Shown: positions 17,003 to 25,852 of the stretch, one piece after another | How positions within the stretch are numbered: position 1 is the first letter of the stretch | How the letters are laid out: each line of letters starts with the position of its first letter | Origin: Microbacterium sp. MYb62 | GTDB taxonomy: Bacteria > Actinomycetota > Actinomycetes > Actinomycetales > Microbacteriaceae | Assembly (NCBI RefSeq): GCF_002979475.1 | Contig: NZ_PCOY01000002.1 | Span: forward strand, 1 to 64,000 | Length of the DNA: 64,000 nucleotides | Direction of reading: 5' to 3' | Made by a program: the position numbers and the translations under genes | The notes under the pieces: model-generated | Seen by the model: the letters and a program-made list of their open reading frames with translations, nothing else | Databases searched by the model: none | What the model was told of the DNA's origin: nothing

Positions 17003-17058
17003 CCGACGCTCGCGTCTGAGAGCTTTCGCCGACACAGCGGACAGGGCATCCTGGGGGG

Positions 17059-19506
17059 ATGACCCTGTCCGCTGGCGACCTCCACAGGCGTGGGATCGAG
17101 GCGGCGAACTCTCGCCGATTCACCCAGGCGCGACGTGCCCTGGCGTCCGCATCATCCCGCACAGACGATCCCGACCTGAAAGCGCGGATCGAAGGGACCA
17201 TGGCCTACGTCCTCGATCAGACCGGCCAGCATGCCGCGGCGGAGGCGGCAACGCGCGCCCTGCTCGATCGCGAAGGTCTGAGTGCGACCACGATCGCGTT
17301 GTTGAGCGGGCAGCTCGGAGTCCTGCTCATGCATGCAGGGCAACTCGACGACGCGGACCGGCTGCTCAGCCGGGCGATCAGCACCCTGCCGACGAAGACC
17401 ATCGAGCTCGCCAACCTGCTCATGAGCCGATCGATGGTGTTGATGCAGCAGCATGAGCTGGGCAGGTGCGTGGACGACCTGAACACCGCGATCACCGTGT
17501 TCGAGGATCACGACGCCGTCGAATCACTCGCCCGAGCCCGCCACAATCTCGGCTACGCGGCGTTGCTCGGCGGAGACCTCGTCGCAGCTCTCCGCCTCAT
17601 GAGCGCGTCACGCCCCGTCTTCGCCGAGACGAGCGAACTGGCGACTGCCGTGAGCGATCTGGATCGTGCCGAGGTACTGCGTGACGCTGGACTGACGACA
17701 GAGGCCGAGGGACTGCTCAGTCAGGTCGCCGTCCGATTCGGTGCGCAGCGCATGCGCCAGGCCCGCGGCGAAGCCGAGTATCACCTCGCACGATCACTGC
17801 TGCGGCACGACCCCGCCGCGGCCGAGCGTGTCGCTGCCGCAACCGTTCGACGCTTCGCTGCGTTGCAGAGCGAAGGGTGGGCGGCCCGCGCGGTGTCGGT
17901 GCATCTGGAGGCTCGGACCCGCGCCAGACCGGACTCGCCGCCCACCGCAACGGAATTCGCTGAAGCCCGTGCCGCGCTGTCACGCCACGGATTCCGCACG
18001 GAAGCAACCGCTCTGCACCTGGTGGCGACACTCGCGGGGCACGAGCGGATGCCACGGATCGCCGCGTCGTCACCGACGCCTTTGCGCCTTCGAGCGCAGG
18101 AGGTGCGTGCGGTGCGTGCGACGCAGCGCGGCCACAGCGCCGAAGCGATGCGTGCGGCGGCGACCGGCCTCGCGTTGCTCCACGGATGGCAACAGTCGTT
18201 CGGTGCGCTCGATCTCCAGGCGTCGTTCGCCATGCACGGGAACGACCTGATCTTGGCCGGACTGACGGCGGCGGCACGCACGAAGACCCCGGCCACGCTT
18301 TTCGAATGGTCCGAGCGGGCACGGCACCTGAGCCAGCAGACGGTTCCGGTGCGACCGCCTCGCGATCCCGAGCTCGCCGACGATCTGGCCGAGTTGCGAA
18401 TGCTGCGCGCCGATCTGGCGGGGTCTGATTGGACGGCCGATGAACGGGTCAGCGCACTGCGCGACCGGGTACGCGACCGTCAGTGGTCGGCGACCGGTAC
18501 CGGCCGATCTCGCGAACGCGTGGGACTCGATGAGGCGGCGGCGGCGCTGGATGACGGCACTGCGATGCTGTCGTACGTCTACACGGGCGCGGAGCTTCTG
18601 TGCGTGGCCACGACCGCCGATGACGCCCGCGTCGTCGCCTTGCCGTGGTCTCGTATCCGCACGGCCCTCGACGGTCTCCGGGCCGACCTCGACGTCGCTG
18701 CCGCCATGACCGCCGGCCCCCTGGCACACGTGGTCGCACGAGGGCTCGACGACCGGCTTCGTGCTCTCGACGGCGACCTGATCCGTCCGGTGCTGGCCGC
18801 GATCCCCTCGATGGAGCGGTTCGTGATCACGTTGCCCGGCGTGCTCGCCGGTATCCCGTGGGCGATGCTGCCCGGCCTGTCAGGCACCCCATTCACCCTG
18901 GCGACCTCGATGTCCCGCTGGGCGGATACTGCCCGCCGCCCGATGACCAGCGAGCCGAAAGTCGGCTTCGCCACCGGACCGCGTGTACCCAGGGCAAGCG
19001 ACGAAGTGCAGCGTGGAGCGGCTTCCTGGCGCACGTCGGACCCAGGCCCGACCCCGTCGATCCTCGAAGGGGCAGATGCGACGGTCGCCGCAGTCACCGA
19101 GCTCGCCGCGGCCACCGATGTGCTGCACATCGCCGCGCACGGCAGGCACGCGGTGGACAACCCGCTGTTCTCCGGATTCGAGCTCGCCGACGGCATCCTC
19201 TTCGGCTACGACGTCGACCTGATCCCGCGCGTGCCGGCGACCGTGATCCTCTCTGCCTGCGAGCTCGGGCGATCTTCGGTGCGCTGGGGCGAGGAGGCGT
19301 TGGGGATGACGCGGGTGTGGTTGCACGCCGGCGCGGACTGCGTGATCGCGGCCCCTGTCGCCGTCCCCGACGAGGTGGCCGGCGAGCTGTTGAGCGCCGT
19401 GCACACCGGCTTGTCCGAGGGGGCCGCTCCGGCTGTCGCGCTCGCGAAGGCTGCCGTCGACACCGGCTTGAGCGCGCCGTTCCAATGTCACGGCGACGGG
19501 TTCTGA
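17059..19506 (+). CDS. TPR-CHAT protein (caspase-like protease)
   Basis: This 815 aa protein has TPR-like helical hairpins over about residues 5-420. The C-terminal CHAT domain (about 490-815) carries the caspase-type dyad His694 in LHIAAHGRH and Cys734 in LSACELGRS. CHAT proteases cleave specific partner proteins when their TPR region is engaged; characterised examples include Csx29 in type III-E CRISPR systems and CHAT proteases that activate bacterial gasdermins. Here the neighbours are a sigma factor, a small protein and a subtilase, so one of these is a likely substrate (inference). No gasdermin-like or CRISPR gene is adjacent. Start ATG after GGGGGG; no signal peptide. Confidence 0.88.
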   Translation: MTLSAGDLHRRGIEAANSRRFTQARRALASASSRTDDPDLKARIEGTMAYVLDQTGQHAAAEAATRALLDREGLSATTIALLSGQLGVLLMHAGQLDDADRLLSRAISTLPTKTIELANLLMSRSMVLMQQHELGRCVDDLNTAITVFEDHDAVESLARARHNLGYAALLGGDLVAALRLMSASRPVFAETSELATAVSDLDRAEVLRDAGLTTEAEGLLSQVAVRFGAQRMRQARGEAEYHLARSLLRHDPAAAERVAAATVRRFAALQSEGWAARAVSVHLEARTRARPDSPPTATEFAEARAALSRHGFRTEATALHLVATLAGHERMPRIAASSPTPLRLRAQEVRAVRATQRGHSAEAMRAAATGLALLHGWQQSFGALDLQASFAMHGNDLILAGLTAAARTKTPATLFEWSERARHLSQQTVPVRPPRDPELADDLAELRMLRADLAGSDWTADERVSALRDRVRDRQWSATGTGRSRERVGLDEAAAALDDGTAMLSYVYTGAELLCVATTADDARVVALPWSRIRTALDGLRADLDVAAAMTAGPLAHVVARGLDDRLRALDGDLIRPVLAAIPSMERFVITLPGVLAGIPWAMLPGLSGTPFTLATSMSRWADTARRPMTSEPKVGFATGPRVPRASDEVQRGAASWRTSDPGPTPSILEGADATVAAVTELAAATDVLHIAAHGRHAVDNPLFSGFELADGILFGYDVDLIPRVPATVILSACELGRSSVRWGEEALGMTRVWLHAGADCVIAAPVAVPDEVAGELLSAVHTGLSEGAAPAVALAKAAVDTGLSAPFQCHGDGF

Positions 19507-19672
19507 ACTTTTTCTCCATTCGGTGTATCAGAACGGAGGCTGCACGCTCCTGTTCTTCGGAAGGTGCCATGCGAAGGGCCTCGAAGGGAGAGGCGCGAGG
19601 GAGGCGCAGTCGGATCTGGGGATATCGCGCGCGCTGGGGAGCGTGAGCACGACACGGACACCATCTGCTCGG

Positions 19673-19704
19673 GAGTGTCGCGGCGGTACGCCGCCGCGAC
19701 ACTC
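19673..19704. terminator. 14 bp perfect hairpin, probable bidirectional terminator
   Basis: GAGTGTCGCGGCGG pairs perfectly with CCGCCGCGACACTC around TACG. It sits between the convergent CHAT gene and DeoR gene. No T tract is present on either side. The rest of the 19507-19770 gap shows no gene. Confidence 0.7.
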
Positions 19705-19770
19705 TCAGAGGGCCTCGACGATCTGGGGACGTCGGGGCCCTTGGTGTGTCGCGTCTTTCCGCTGCTGCCC

Positions 19771-20547
19771 TCAGGCGACGAGCACCGCGTAGCCGGCGGC
19801 ACGGAGGCCAGCGACCACCTCGGCATCGGCTCCGGTATCCGTGATCACGGTGGGGAAGAGCTCTACGCCGCCGACGGTCGAGAACGCCTCGATGCCGAGC
19901 TTGCTGCCGTCGGTCACCACGACCGCGCGACGGGCGCGTTCGGCCATCATCCGGTTCACGGCGGCCTCGCGTTCGTCCTGTGTGGTGGCACCGGCAGCGG
20001 CATCCATCCCGTTCACGCCGATGAAGGCGATGTCGAGCCGCACCCCGCGCAGCAGTTGCTCCACGAACGGACCGACCAGTTCGTAGCTGCGCGAGTGGAT
20101 GACGCCGCCGGTGACGACGACCTTGATGTCGGGCCGCGTGGCGAGCTGGGCGGCGATGTTCACGGCGTTGGTGACGACGGTGATGCCGCCGTTCCCCGCA
20201 AGGTCGTCGCGGGCGGCGAGGGCGGCGGCGATAGCGGTCGTGGTGGTTCCGCCCGAGAGCCCGACCACCATGCCGGGCGCGACGAGGCCGGCGGCGGTCT
20301 GCGCGATGCTGGCCTTCTCGTGCGTGCGCAGGTGGCTCTTGTAGCGGATGGGCAGCTCGTAGGCGACGCTCTGCGCCACAGCGCCGCCGTGCGTGCGGGT
20401 GAGGAGGCGCTGCTCGGCGAGGGTGTCGAGGTCGCGTCGAGTGGTGGCGGACGAGGCGCCGAACTGCTCGACCAGCTCCTCGACCGTGACCTCGCCTTTC
20501 GCGGCCAGGAGGTCGAGGATCGCATTCAGCCGGGCAGCGCGCTTCAT
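19771..20547 (-). CDS. DeoR/GlpR-family transcriptional regulator of sugar metabolism
   Basis: This 258 aa protein has an N-terminal DeoR helix-turn-helix (about 5-60, with VEELVEQFGASSATTRRDLD as the HTH) and a DeoRC sensor domain (about 75-235). Motifs include GLSGGTTTTAIA and TNAVNIAAQLA, which form the sugar-phosphate pocket related to ribose-5-phosphate isomerase. It is the last gene of a minus-strand sugar operon and overlaps the aldolase gene start by one base. It probably senses a tagatose or fructose phosphate and controls this cluster, analogous to AgaR. Confidence 0.9.
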   Translation of the reverse strand: MKRAARLNAILDLLAAKGEVTVEELVEQFGASSATTRRDLDTLAEQRLLTRTHGGAVAQSVAYELPIRYKSHLRTHEKASIAQTAAGLVAPGMVVGLSGGTTTTAIAAALAARDDLAGNGGITVVTNAVNIAAQLATRPDIKVVVTGGVIHSRSYELVGPFVEQLLRGVRLDIAFIGVNGMDAAAGATTQDEREAAVNRMMAERARRAVVVTDGSKLGIEAFSTVGGVELFPTVITDTGADAEVVAGLRAAGYAVLVA

Positions 20548-21401
20548 CAGGACACCGGTTCCGCGGGCTGCAGCGCGAACAGTCGGAGCATGCGCGCGGC
20601 CTCGTCGGCGAGAGCATCGCGGGCGGGGGCGAGGTACTTGCGTGAGTCGACCAGACGCTCGTCCGCGTCGAGCTTCTCGCGCACCGCGCGGGTGAAGTAT
20701 CCGTTCAGGTGCGTGGAGACGTTGATCTTCGTCATCCCCGCGCGCACGGCGTCGGCGATCACGGAATCCGCGACGCCGGAGGATCCGTGGAGCACCAGCG
20801 GCACGGGCAGGGCCGCGTGCAGTCGGGCGATCAGGTCGAGATCGAGCGACGCCGTGCGGTCGGTCATCGCGTGCGAGGAGCCTACGGCGACCGCGAGGGC
20901 GTCCACGCCTGTGGCCGCCACGAACGCACGCGCCTCGTCGGGGTCGGTGCGCACACCCGGGGCGTGCGCACCGTCCTTGCCGCCCACCTCTCCGAGCTCA
21001 CCTTCGACGTAGACGCCGGCTGCGTGCGCGCGGGCGGCGACCGCTGCCGTGAGCGCCACGTTTTCGTCGTAGGGCAGCGCACCGCCGTCGAACATGACCG
21101 ACCCGAAGCCCAGCGCGATGGCCTCGTCGACGAGCTCGGGGCGCTCGGCGTGATCGAGGTGCACCGCCACGGGCGTCTGCGCACGCCGCGCCACCGCGAG
21201 CGTGGCCACCGCGATCGGCTCGAGCCCGCCGTGGTAGTCGGCGCAGTTCTGCGAGATCTGCAGGATGACCGGCAGCTGCGCGAGCGCCGCCGCACGCACC
21301 AGCCCCTCGGCGGTCTCGAGGTGGATCACGTTGAAAGCGCCGATGCCGGTACCGGCGGCGGAGGCCGCGGAGACGAGGTCGCGAGCGGAGACGAGGGTCA
21401 C
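20547..21401 (-). CDS. Class II ketose-bisphosphate aldolase (tagatose-1,6-bisphosphate aldolase, GatY/KbaY-like)
   Basis: This 284 aa enzyme cleaves a ketose-1,6-bisphosphate into dihydroxyacetone phosphate and glyceraldehyde-3-phosphate. It has the zinc/catalytic motif HLDH (81-84), further metal-site histidines in VGSSHAM and VLHGSSG, and the NVSTHLN phosphate-binding strand near residue 230. The length and motif spacing fit GatY/KbaY/FbaA. Placement with a LacC-like kinase and an AgaS-like isomerase favours tagatose bisphosphate over fructose bisphosphate as substrate. It overlaps the upstream kinase gene by 4 bp. Confidence 0.85.
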   Translation of the reverse strand: MTLVSARDLVSAASAAGTGIGAFNVIHLETAEGLVRAAALAQLPVILQISQNCADYHGGLEPIAVATLAVARRAQTPVAVHLDHAERPELVDEAIALGFGSVMFDGGALPYDENVALTAAVAARAHAAGVYVEGELGEVGGKDGAHAPGVRTDPDEARAFVAATGVDALAVAVGSSHAMTDRTASLDLDLIARLHAALPVPLVLHGSSGVADSVIADAVRAGMTKINVSTHLNGYFTRAVREKLDADERLVDSRKYLAPARDALADEAARMLRLFALQPAEPVS

Positions 21402-22342
21402 GAAGGGTCCTTCCGGAACGATTCAGGGTCGGGATGCGAGACGCGGAGCTGCTGGTCGAGCTCGGTCCACCGGGGAGAGATGTCGCCGGCGAGCGGAGTG
21501 AGCACGGCGGCGGCAGACCAGGCCGTGGCCCGGCGGAGGATCTGTTCGGGGTCGCGCACGCCGTCGGCGTACAGCACGGCGCAGGCGGCGACACCCGCAT
21601 CCCCCGCACCGGTGGGATTGCCGGCGAGGGGTTCGTCGAGCCGCGCGTGCACGAGGTCGGATGCCGTGACGGCGAGCATGCCCTCGGCGCCGAGCGAGAG
21701 CAGCACGAGCTCGGTGCCGCGGGCGATCAGCGATCTGGCGCCTTCGACCGGGTCGACGATGCCCGTGGCTTCGACGAGCTCGGCCGCATTGGGCTTCAGC
21801 ACGGCAGCCCCGGCATCCGCCGCCCGCAGCAGCGCAGGTCCCGAGGTGTCGACGATGACCGGCACTCCGGCGTCCTTGCCGACCGCGATCAACATGGTGA
21901 TCAGCGAATCGGGGGCACCGGGCGGCACGCTGCCGGAGACGACCAGCACGTCCGCGCTCGGCAGCCGCTCGACGACCTCGGCGAGCAGCGCGGCCCACTC
22001 GGTGTCGGTCGGGTTCACTCCCCGCTCGTTGATGATCGTGGTGTCACCGAGCGTCTCGTCGACCACGGCGATGCTGCGACGGGTCTCCGCGGCGACCGGC
22101 ACCAGGGCGTGCGGCACCCCGCTGGCCCGGAGTTCAGCTGCGAACTCCTCGCCGACCCGACCGCCCGTGGTGCTGACGGCGAGCACGCCCACACCCTCGG
22201 CATGCGCCACGCGCGCGACGTTGAGCCCCTTGCCGCCGGCACGCGCCGCCCCGGCATCCGCTCGGTGCGTTCCGCCCTCGATGAGCCGGTCGACGTGCCA
22301 GGTGAGGTCGAGGGCCGGGTTGGGGGTGACGGTGAGGATCAC
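21398..22342 (-). CDS. PfkB-family hexose-phosphate kinase (tagatose-6-phosphate kinase/1-phosphofructokinase-like)
   Basis: This 314 aa kinase opens with VILTVTPNPALDLTW, the standard LacC/FruK N-terminus. It carries the sugar-binding motif GGKGLNVARVA and the catalytic anion-hole motif NPTGAGDAG near residue 250. It should phosphorylate tagatose-6-phosphate or fructose-1-phosphate at the cost of ATP. The GTG start overlaps the ROK kinase stop by GTGA; longer in-frame extensions would lie inside that gene in the wrong frame. The neighbouring aldolase and isomerase suggest the tagatose-6-phosphate route. Confidence 0.85.
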   Translation of the reverse strand: MILTVTPNPALDLTWHVDRLIEGGTHRADAGAARAGGKGLNVARVAHAEGVGVLAVSTTGGRVGEEFAAELRASGVPHALVPVAAETRRSIAVVDETLGDTTIINERGVNPTDTEWAALLAEVVERLPSADVLVVSGSVPPGAPDSLITMLIAVGKDAGVPVIVDTSGPALLRAADAGAAVLKPNAAELVEATGIVDPVEGARSLIARGTELVLLSLGAEGMLAVTASDLVHARLDEPLAGNPTGAGDAGVAACAVLYADGVRDPEQILRRATAWSAAAVLTPLAGDISPRWTELDQQLRVSHPDPESFRKDPS

Positions 22343-23331
22343 GTGACCTCCCGTGCGCGCAGTGCCGCCCCGAGCAGCCCCGCGTTGCCGGAGAGCTCGG
22401 CGGGCACGAGGGCGGGGATGCGGTGGAAGCTGAGCCTCGCGGCCAGGCGCGTGCGGAGCTCGTCGAACAGCGCTCCGCCGGCACGGGAGAGTCCTCCGCC
22501 GATGATCACGGCCTCTGGCGCCACGACGGCGGTGAGCTGCGCGAGGGACATCGTGAGGGCGTCGAGCGCCGAGTTCCAGATCTCTGCGGCGATCTCGTCG
22601 CCGGCAGCCGCGCGAGCGATCACGTCCTTCGCGCCGTCGGGGTCGATGCCGGTCGCCTCGCGGTAGCGCCGCGCGATCGCCCCCGCGGAGGCGACCGCCT
22701 CGAGGCAGCCGCGGGCGCCGCATGCGCAGATCGGTCCGTCCGCGATCGGGGAGTGCCCGATCTCGCCTGCGTACCCCCCGGCGGTGTACGGGATGCCGCC
22801 GACGAGCAGAGCACCCGCGACTCCCGTGCCGATGACCAGCACGACCGCGTCGGCATACGCACGGGCGGCGCCGAGGCGGCGCTCGGCCCAGCTCGCGGCG
22901 CGGACGTCGTGGTCGAAGGCCACGGGCAGTCCGAGGCGCTCGGCGGCGAGGTCGCGCAGCGGGGAGTCGTGCCACCCGAGGTTGCTGGCGAAGATCCCGA
23001 GGCCGGCATCCGCGTCGACGATTCCGGGCACGACGAGCCCCACGGCCTGCGGCACCACATCCGGGTGCGCGGCGCGCAGCTCGGCGGCCAGGACCTCGAG
23101 GCGGTCGAGGAGCACCTGCGTCCGGTCGCCGTCGGCGATCGGCGTGGGCGTGCGGCGCAGCCCGAGAGCGGTGCCGTCGGCATCGAACAGGGCCGACTTG
23201 ATGTCGGTGCCGCCGACGTCGAACGCCAGCACGGGCGCACCGACGCCGAGCGTGCGCACGGCGGCGAGCTTCTCACCGCTGGCATCGCGCTCGACGTCGG
23301 GAACGGTGTCCGCCCGGTCAGCTCGGGTCAT
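22339..23331 (-). CDS. ROK-family sugar kinase (amino-sugar kinase candidate)
   Basis: This 330 aa protein has the ATP phosphate motif DVGGTDIKS near residue 40, the ROK motif GEIGHSPI, and the zinc signature CACGARGCLE. No HTH precedes it, so it is an enzyme rather than a repressor. In this cluster it would phosphorylate an imported hexosamine such as galactosamine or N-acetylgalactosamine. An ABC importer, not a phosphotransferase system, serves the pathway, so a cytoplasmic kinase is needed. The ATG at 23331 is preferred over an in-frame TTG two codons earlier. Confidence 0.83.
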   Translation of the reverse strand: MTRADRADTVPDVERDASGEKLAAVRTLGVGAPVLAFDVGGTDIKSALFDADGTALGLRRTPTPIADGDRTQVLLDRLEVLAAELRAAHPDVVPQAVGLVVPGIVDADAGLGIFASNLGWHDSPLRDLAAERLGLPVAFDHDVRAASWAERRLGAARAYADAVVLVIGTGVAGALLVGGIPYTAGGYAGEIGHSPIADGPICACGARGCLEAVASAGAIARRYREATGIDPDGAKDVIARAAAGDEIAAEIWNSALDALTMSLAQLTAVVAPEAVIIGGGLSRAGGALFDELRTRLAARLSFHRIPALVPAELSGNAGLLGAALRAREVT

Positions 23332-23355
23332 GGTCAACTCCGGAGGCGCGTTGCG

Positions 23356-24252
23356 TCATGCATCCAGGATGACGGATCGCGTGAGGTTGCGGGGCTGATC
23401 GGGGTCGAGGCCGCGGGAGACCGCACGGTCGAGCGCGGTGCGGTGCAGACGCACGAGGTCGGCGAGCGGGTCGATCGCGCGCTGCTCGAAGCGGGCGCCG
23501 GCGGCTTCGACCTGCCCCGAGAGCCCCTCCGGAGCCTCACCGAACTGCCAGGTCACACGCCCGGGAGCGGCGATCGCGATCGGACCGTGGCGGTAGTCCA
23601 TCGACGGGTAGGCCTCGGTCCACGACTGCGAGGACTCGCGCAGCTTCAGTGCGGCCTCGTGAGCGAGACCGATCGTCCAACCGCGACCCAGGAACGTGTA
23701 CTGGTCCGCGTCGCGCAGCTCGTCGTCGCCGGCCTCGGCGAGCACGGCCTCGGCATCGGCGATCGCGCCGTCGAGGTTCTCGCCCAGCGAGGCACGGAAG
23801 AGCGCGAGAGCGGTGGTCGCGAACCGCGTCTGCACGACCGACTTCTCGTCGGCGAACGGCAGCAGCACGGCCTCATCCACGAGCGACACGAGCGGCGACT
23901 CCGGATCGCCGATCACGCCGATGGTCGGGATGCGGCCCTTGATGCGGTCGACGAGTTCGAGCACCTCGGTGGTGGTGCCGGAACGGGTGAGGGCGACGAC
24001 AGCGTCATACCCGCGGTCGATGAAGGCCTCGGATGCCGCGTACGCATCCGTCTCGCCCTGGCCCGACGATTCGCGGAGCGCGGCGTACGACTGCGCCATG
24101 AACCAGGACGTGCCGCAGCCGACCACCGCGATGCGCGCACCGGAAGCCGGGAGCAGCCCCTGCTCGGCCTTCAGGTCTGCGGCCGTGGCCCACATCCGGG
24201 GCTGGGAGTTGAGCTCTTCGCGCATGTGTGCGCCGGGCAGCGAATCCGTCAT
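23356..24252 (-). CDS. SIS-domain sugar isomerase/deaminase (AgaS-like)
   Basis: This 298 aa protein has two SIS domains. The first carries VVGCGTSWFMAQSYAAL and the second TFLGRGWTIGLAHEAALKLRE, both typical of the GlmS isomerase/AgaS group. It would convert an amino-sugar-6-phosphate to a ketose-6-phosphate, releasing ammonia. A catalytic-type segment LKLRESSQSWTEAYPSMDYRH-like (residues about 200-220) includes the conserved Glu and His. First gene of the minus-strand catabolic operon; AGAAAGG precedes the ATG. Deglycase (FrlB-like) activity is an alternative. Confidence 0.82.
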   Translation of the reverse strand: MTDSLPGAHMREELNSQPRMWATAADLKAEQGLLPASGARIAVVGCGTSWFMAQSYAALRESSGQGETDAYAASEAFIDRGYDAVVALTRSGTTTEVLELVDRIKGRIPTIGVIGDPESPLVSLVDEAVLLPFADEKSVVQTRFATTALALFRASLGENLDGAIADAEAVLAEAGDDELRDADQYTFLGRGWTIGLAHEAALKLRESSQSWTEAYPSMDYRHGPIAIAAPGRVTWQFGEAPEGLSGQVEAAGARFEQRAIDPLADLVRLHRTALDRAVSRGLDPDQPRNLTRSVILDA

Positions 24253-24349
24253 CGAGGTGCCTTTCTGGCGAGAAGTTGCATACTTGTGATTATTTACAGC
24301 CTAATTCGATCATAGTATGGCGTCGAATCAAAGCGCAGACAGCTTTACC

Positions 24350-24379
24350 TTGATTTGTTTGTTCTCCTGACAAATAATC
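24350..24379 (+). promoter_or_regulatory. Promoter and imperfect operator of the sugar ABC importer
   Basis: TTGATT (24350-24355), 17 bp and AATAAT (24373-24378) form a good housekeeping promoter. An imperfect palindrome, GATTTGTTTGTT/TGACAAATAATC, spans the same bases and could bind the ROK or DeoR regulator. The predicted leader to the ATG at 24580 is about 195 nt. The whole 24253-24579 gap is a divergent control region, notably AT-rich near 24280-24380, with no gene in it. Confidence 0.5.
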
Positions 24380-24579
24380 AGACGAGTTCCACCCTCCTCG
24401 ACTCCGACCTCGGCCGCCGTCGAGAACCCCGAGCCCCGGCTTGAACGATCGCGGCTGCCATCCGGCGAAGCGATCACCACGCACCGTCGCGTGATGTGCT
24501 TGCGACTGTGCACCACACACCCTCCCGAATCGGCCCCGCCGATGAGGGATCGGACATCACAGTGAGGAATGCAATACAC

Positions 24580-25821
24580 ATGAAGAAGTCACTGCGGTTC
24601 GGCGCCGCCGCCATTGCGGCCGTCGCCACGCTCTCGCTCGCTTCGTGCGGGTTCGGCGGCTCGTCCGGCGACGGCGACGCCGAGGGATCGACCACGCTCG
24701 ATCTCCTCGTCCCCAGCTACTCCGACGGCACCAAGGCCAACTGGGAGACGGTGATCGACGGGTTCGAGAAGGCCAACCCCGACATCAAGGTCAAGCTCGA
24801 GGTGCAGTCCTGGGACAACCTCGAGAAGGTCGTGTCCACCAAGATCCAGGCCGGCGAGGCCCCGGACATCTACAACGGCGGCCCCTTCGCGGGCTTCGTC
24901 AGCGACGAGCTCCTGTACCCGACGAAGGACGTGGTCTCGGATGACACGTACTCCGACTTCCAGGAGTCGTTCCTGAAGAACGCCGAGGTCGACGGCACCG
25001 CCTACGCGCTGCCGCTCATCGCATCGGCTCGTGCCCTGTTCGTCAACAACGCCCTGCTCGACCAGGCCGGCGTCGAGGCTCCGACCGACTGGGATTCGCT
25101 GCTGGATGCCGCGACCAAGGTGTCGGCGCTCGGCGGCGGAGTCGCCGGCTACGGCATGCCCCTCGGGTCTGAAGAGGCGCAGGCCGAGGCGGCCGTCTGG
25201 CTGTGGGGCGGCGGCGGATCGTTCGGCGACGCATCCGAGATCACGATCGACACCCCGGAGAACCTCGCCGGTGCCGAGCAGATCAAGAAGATGATCGACG
25301 CCGGCGCGACGCAGGCCGACCCCGGTTCGACGCAGCGCTCGCCCCTCATGGACATCTTCATCCAGGGCAAGATCGGCATGCAGGTCGGCCTCCCGCCGAC
25401 GGTCGGTCAGATCGCCGAGGGCAACCCCGACCTGGACTACTCGATCGTCCCGATCCCGACCAAGGACGGCTCGCCGTTCACGCTCGGTGTCATGGACCAG
25501 CTGATGGCGTTCGAGAACGACGGCGACAAGCAGGACGCGATCACGAAGTTCTTCGACTACTACTACTCGGCCGACGTGTACGTGCCGTGGGTGCAGGCCG
25601 AGGGGTTCCTTCCCGTCACCAAGTCCGGTGCCGAGCAGCTCTCCGGCGAGGAGGCTCTCAAGCCGTTCCTCGACGTGCTGCCCGACGCCCAGTTCTACCC
25701 GTCGACGAACCCGAAGTGGTCCGCCGCCGACGGTGCATTCAAGTCGCTGTTCGGTCAGATCCAGTCGAAGCCGGCTCAGGACGTGCTGACCGAGATCCAG
25801 GCGCAGGTCGACGCGGGCTGA
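24580..25821 (+). CDS. Sugar ABC transporter substrate-binding lipoprotein (CUT1 family)
   Basis: This 413 aa extracellular receptor has a signal peptide with lipobox Leu20-Ala-Ser-Cys23, then a family 1 solute-binding fold. Typical features are FEKANPDIKVKLEVQSWDNL and IQAGEAPDIYNGG in the N-lobe and Trp-rich segments around 175. The ATG at 24580 is chosen over an upstream frame extension because it gives a proper signal peptide and GAGGAA lies 10 bp upstream. With the two permeases it forms a CUT1 importer that lacks its own ATPase; such systems commonly borrow a shared MsmK/MalK-type ATPase. The ligand is presumably the amino sugar degraded by the divergent operon. Confidence 0.9.
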   Translation: MKKSLRFGAAAIAAVATLSLASCGFGGSSGDGDAEGSTTLDLLVPSYSDGTKANWETVIDGFEKANPDIKVKLEVQSWDNLEKVVSTKIQAGEAPDIYNGGPFAGFVSDELLYPTKDVVSDDTYSDFQESFLKNAEVDGTAYALPLIASARALFVNNALLDQAGVEAPTDWDSLLDAATKVSALGGGVAGYGMPLGSEEAQAEAAVWLWGGGGSFGDASEITIDTPENLAGAEQIKKMIDAGATQADPGSTQRSPLMDIFIQGKIGMQVGLPPTVGQIAEGNPDLDYSIVPIPTKDGSPFTLGVMDQLMAFENDGDKQDAITKFFDYYYSADVYVPWVQAEGFLPVTKSGAEQLSGEEALKPFLDVLPDAQFYPSTNPKWSAADGAFKSLFGQIQSKPAQDVLTEIQAQVDAG

Positions 25822-25852
25822 GCCCGCTGATCGGAGAGGTTCGGGTACCCGA

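Noticed and set aside
17059..19506. TPR-CHAT gene considered as part of a type III-E CRISPR or gasdermin system
   Set aside because: No gRAMP/Cas7-11, CRISPR repeat or gasdermin-like gene is present; the partners are a sigma factor and a subtilase instead.
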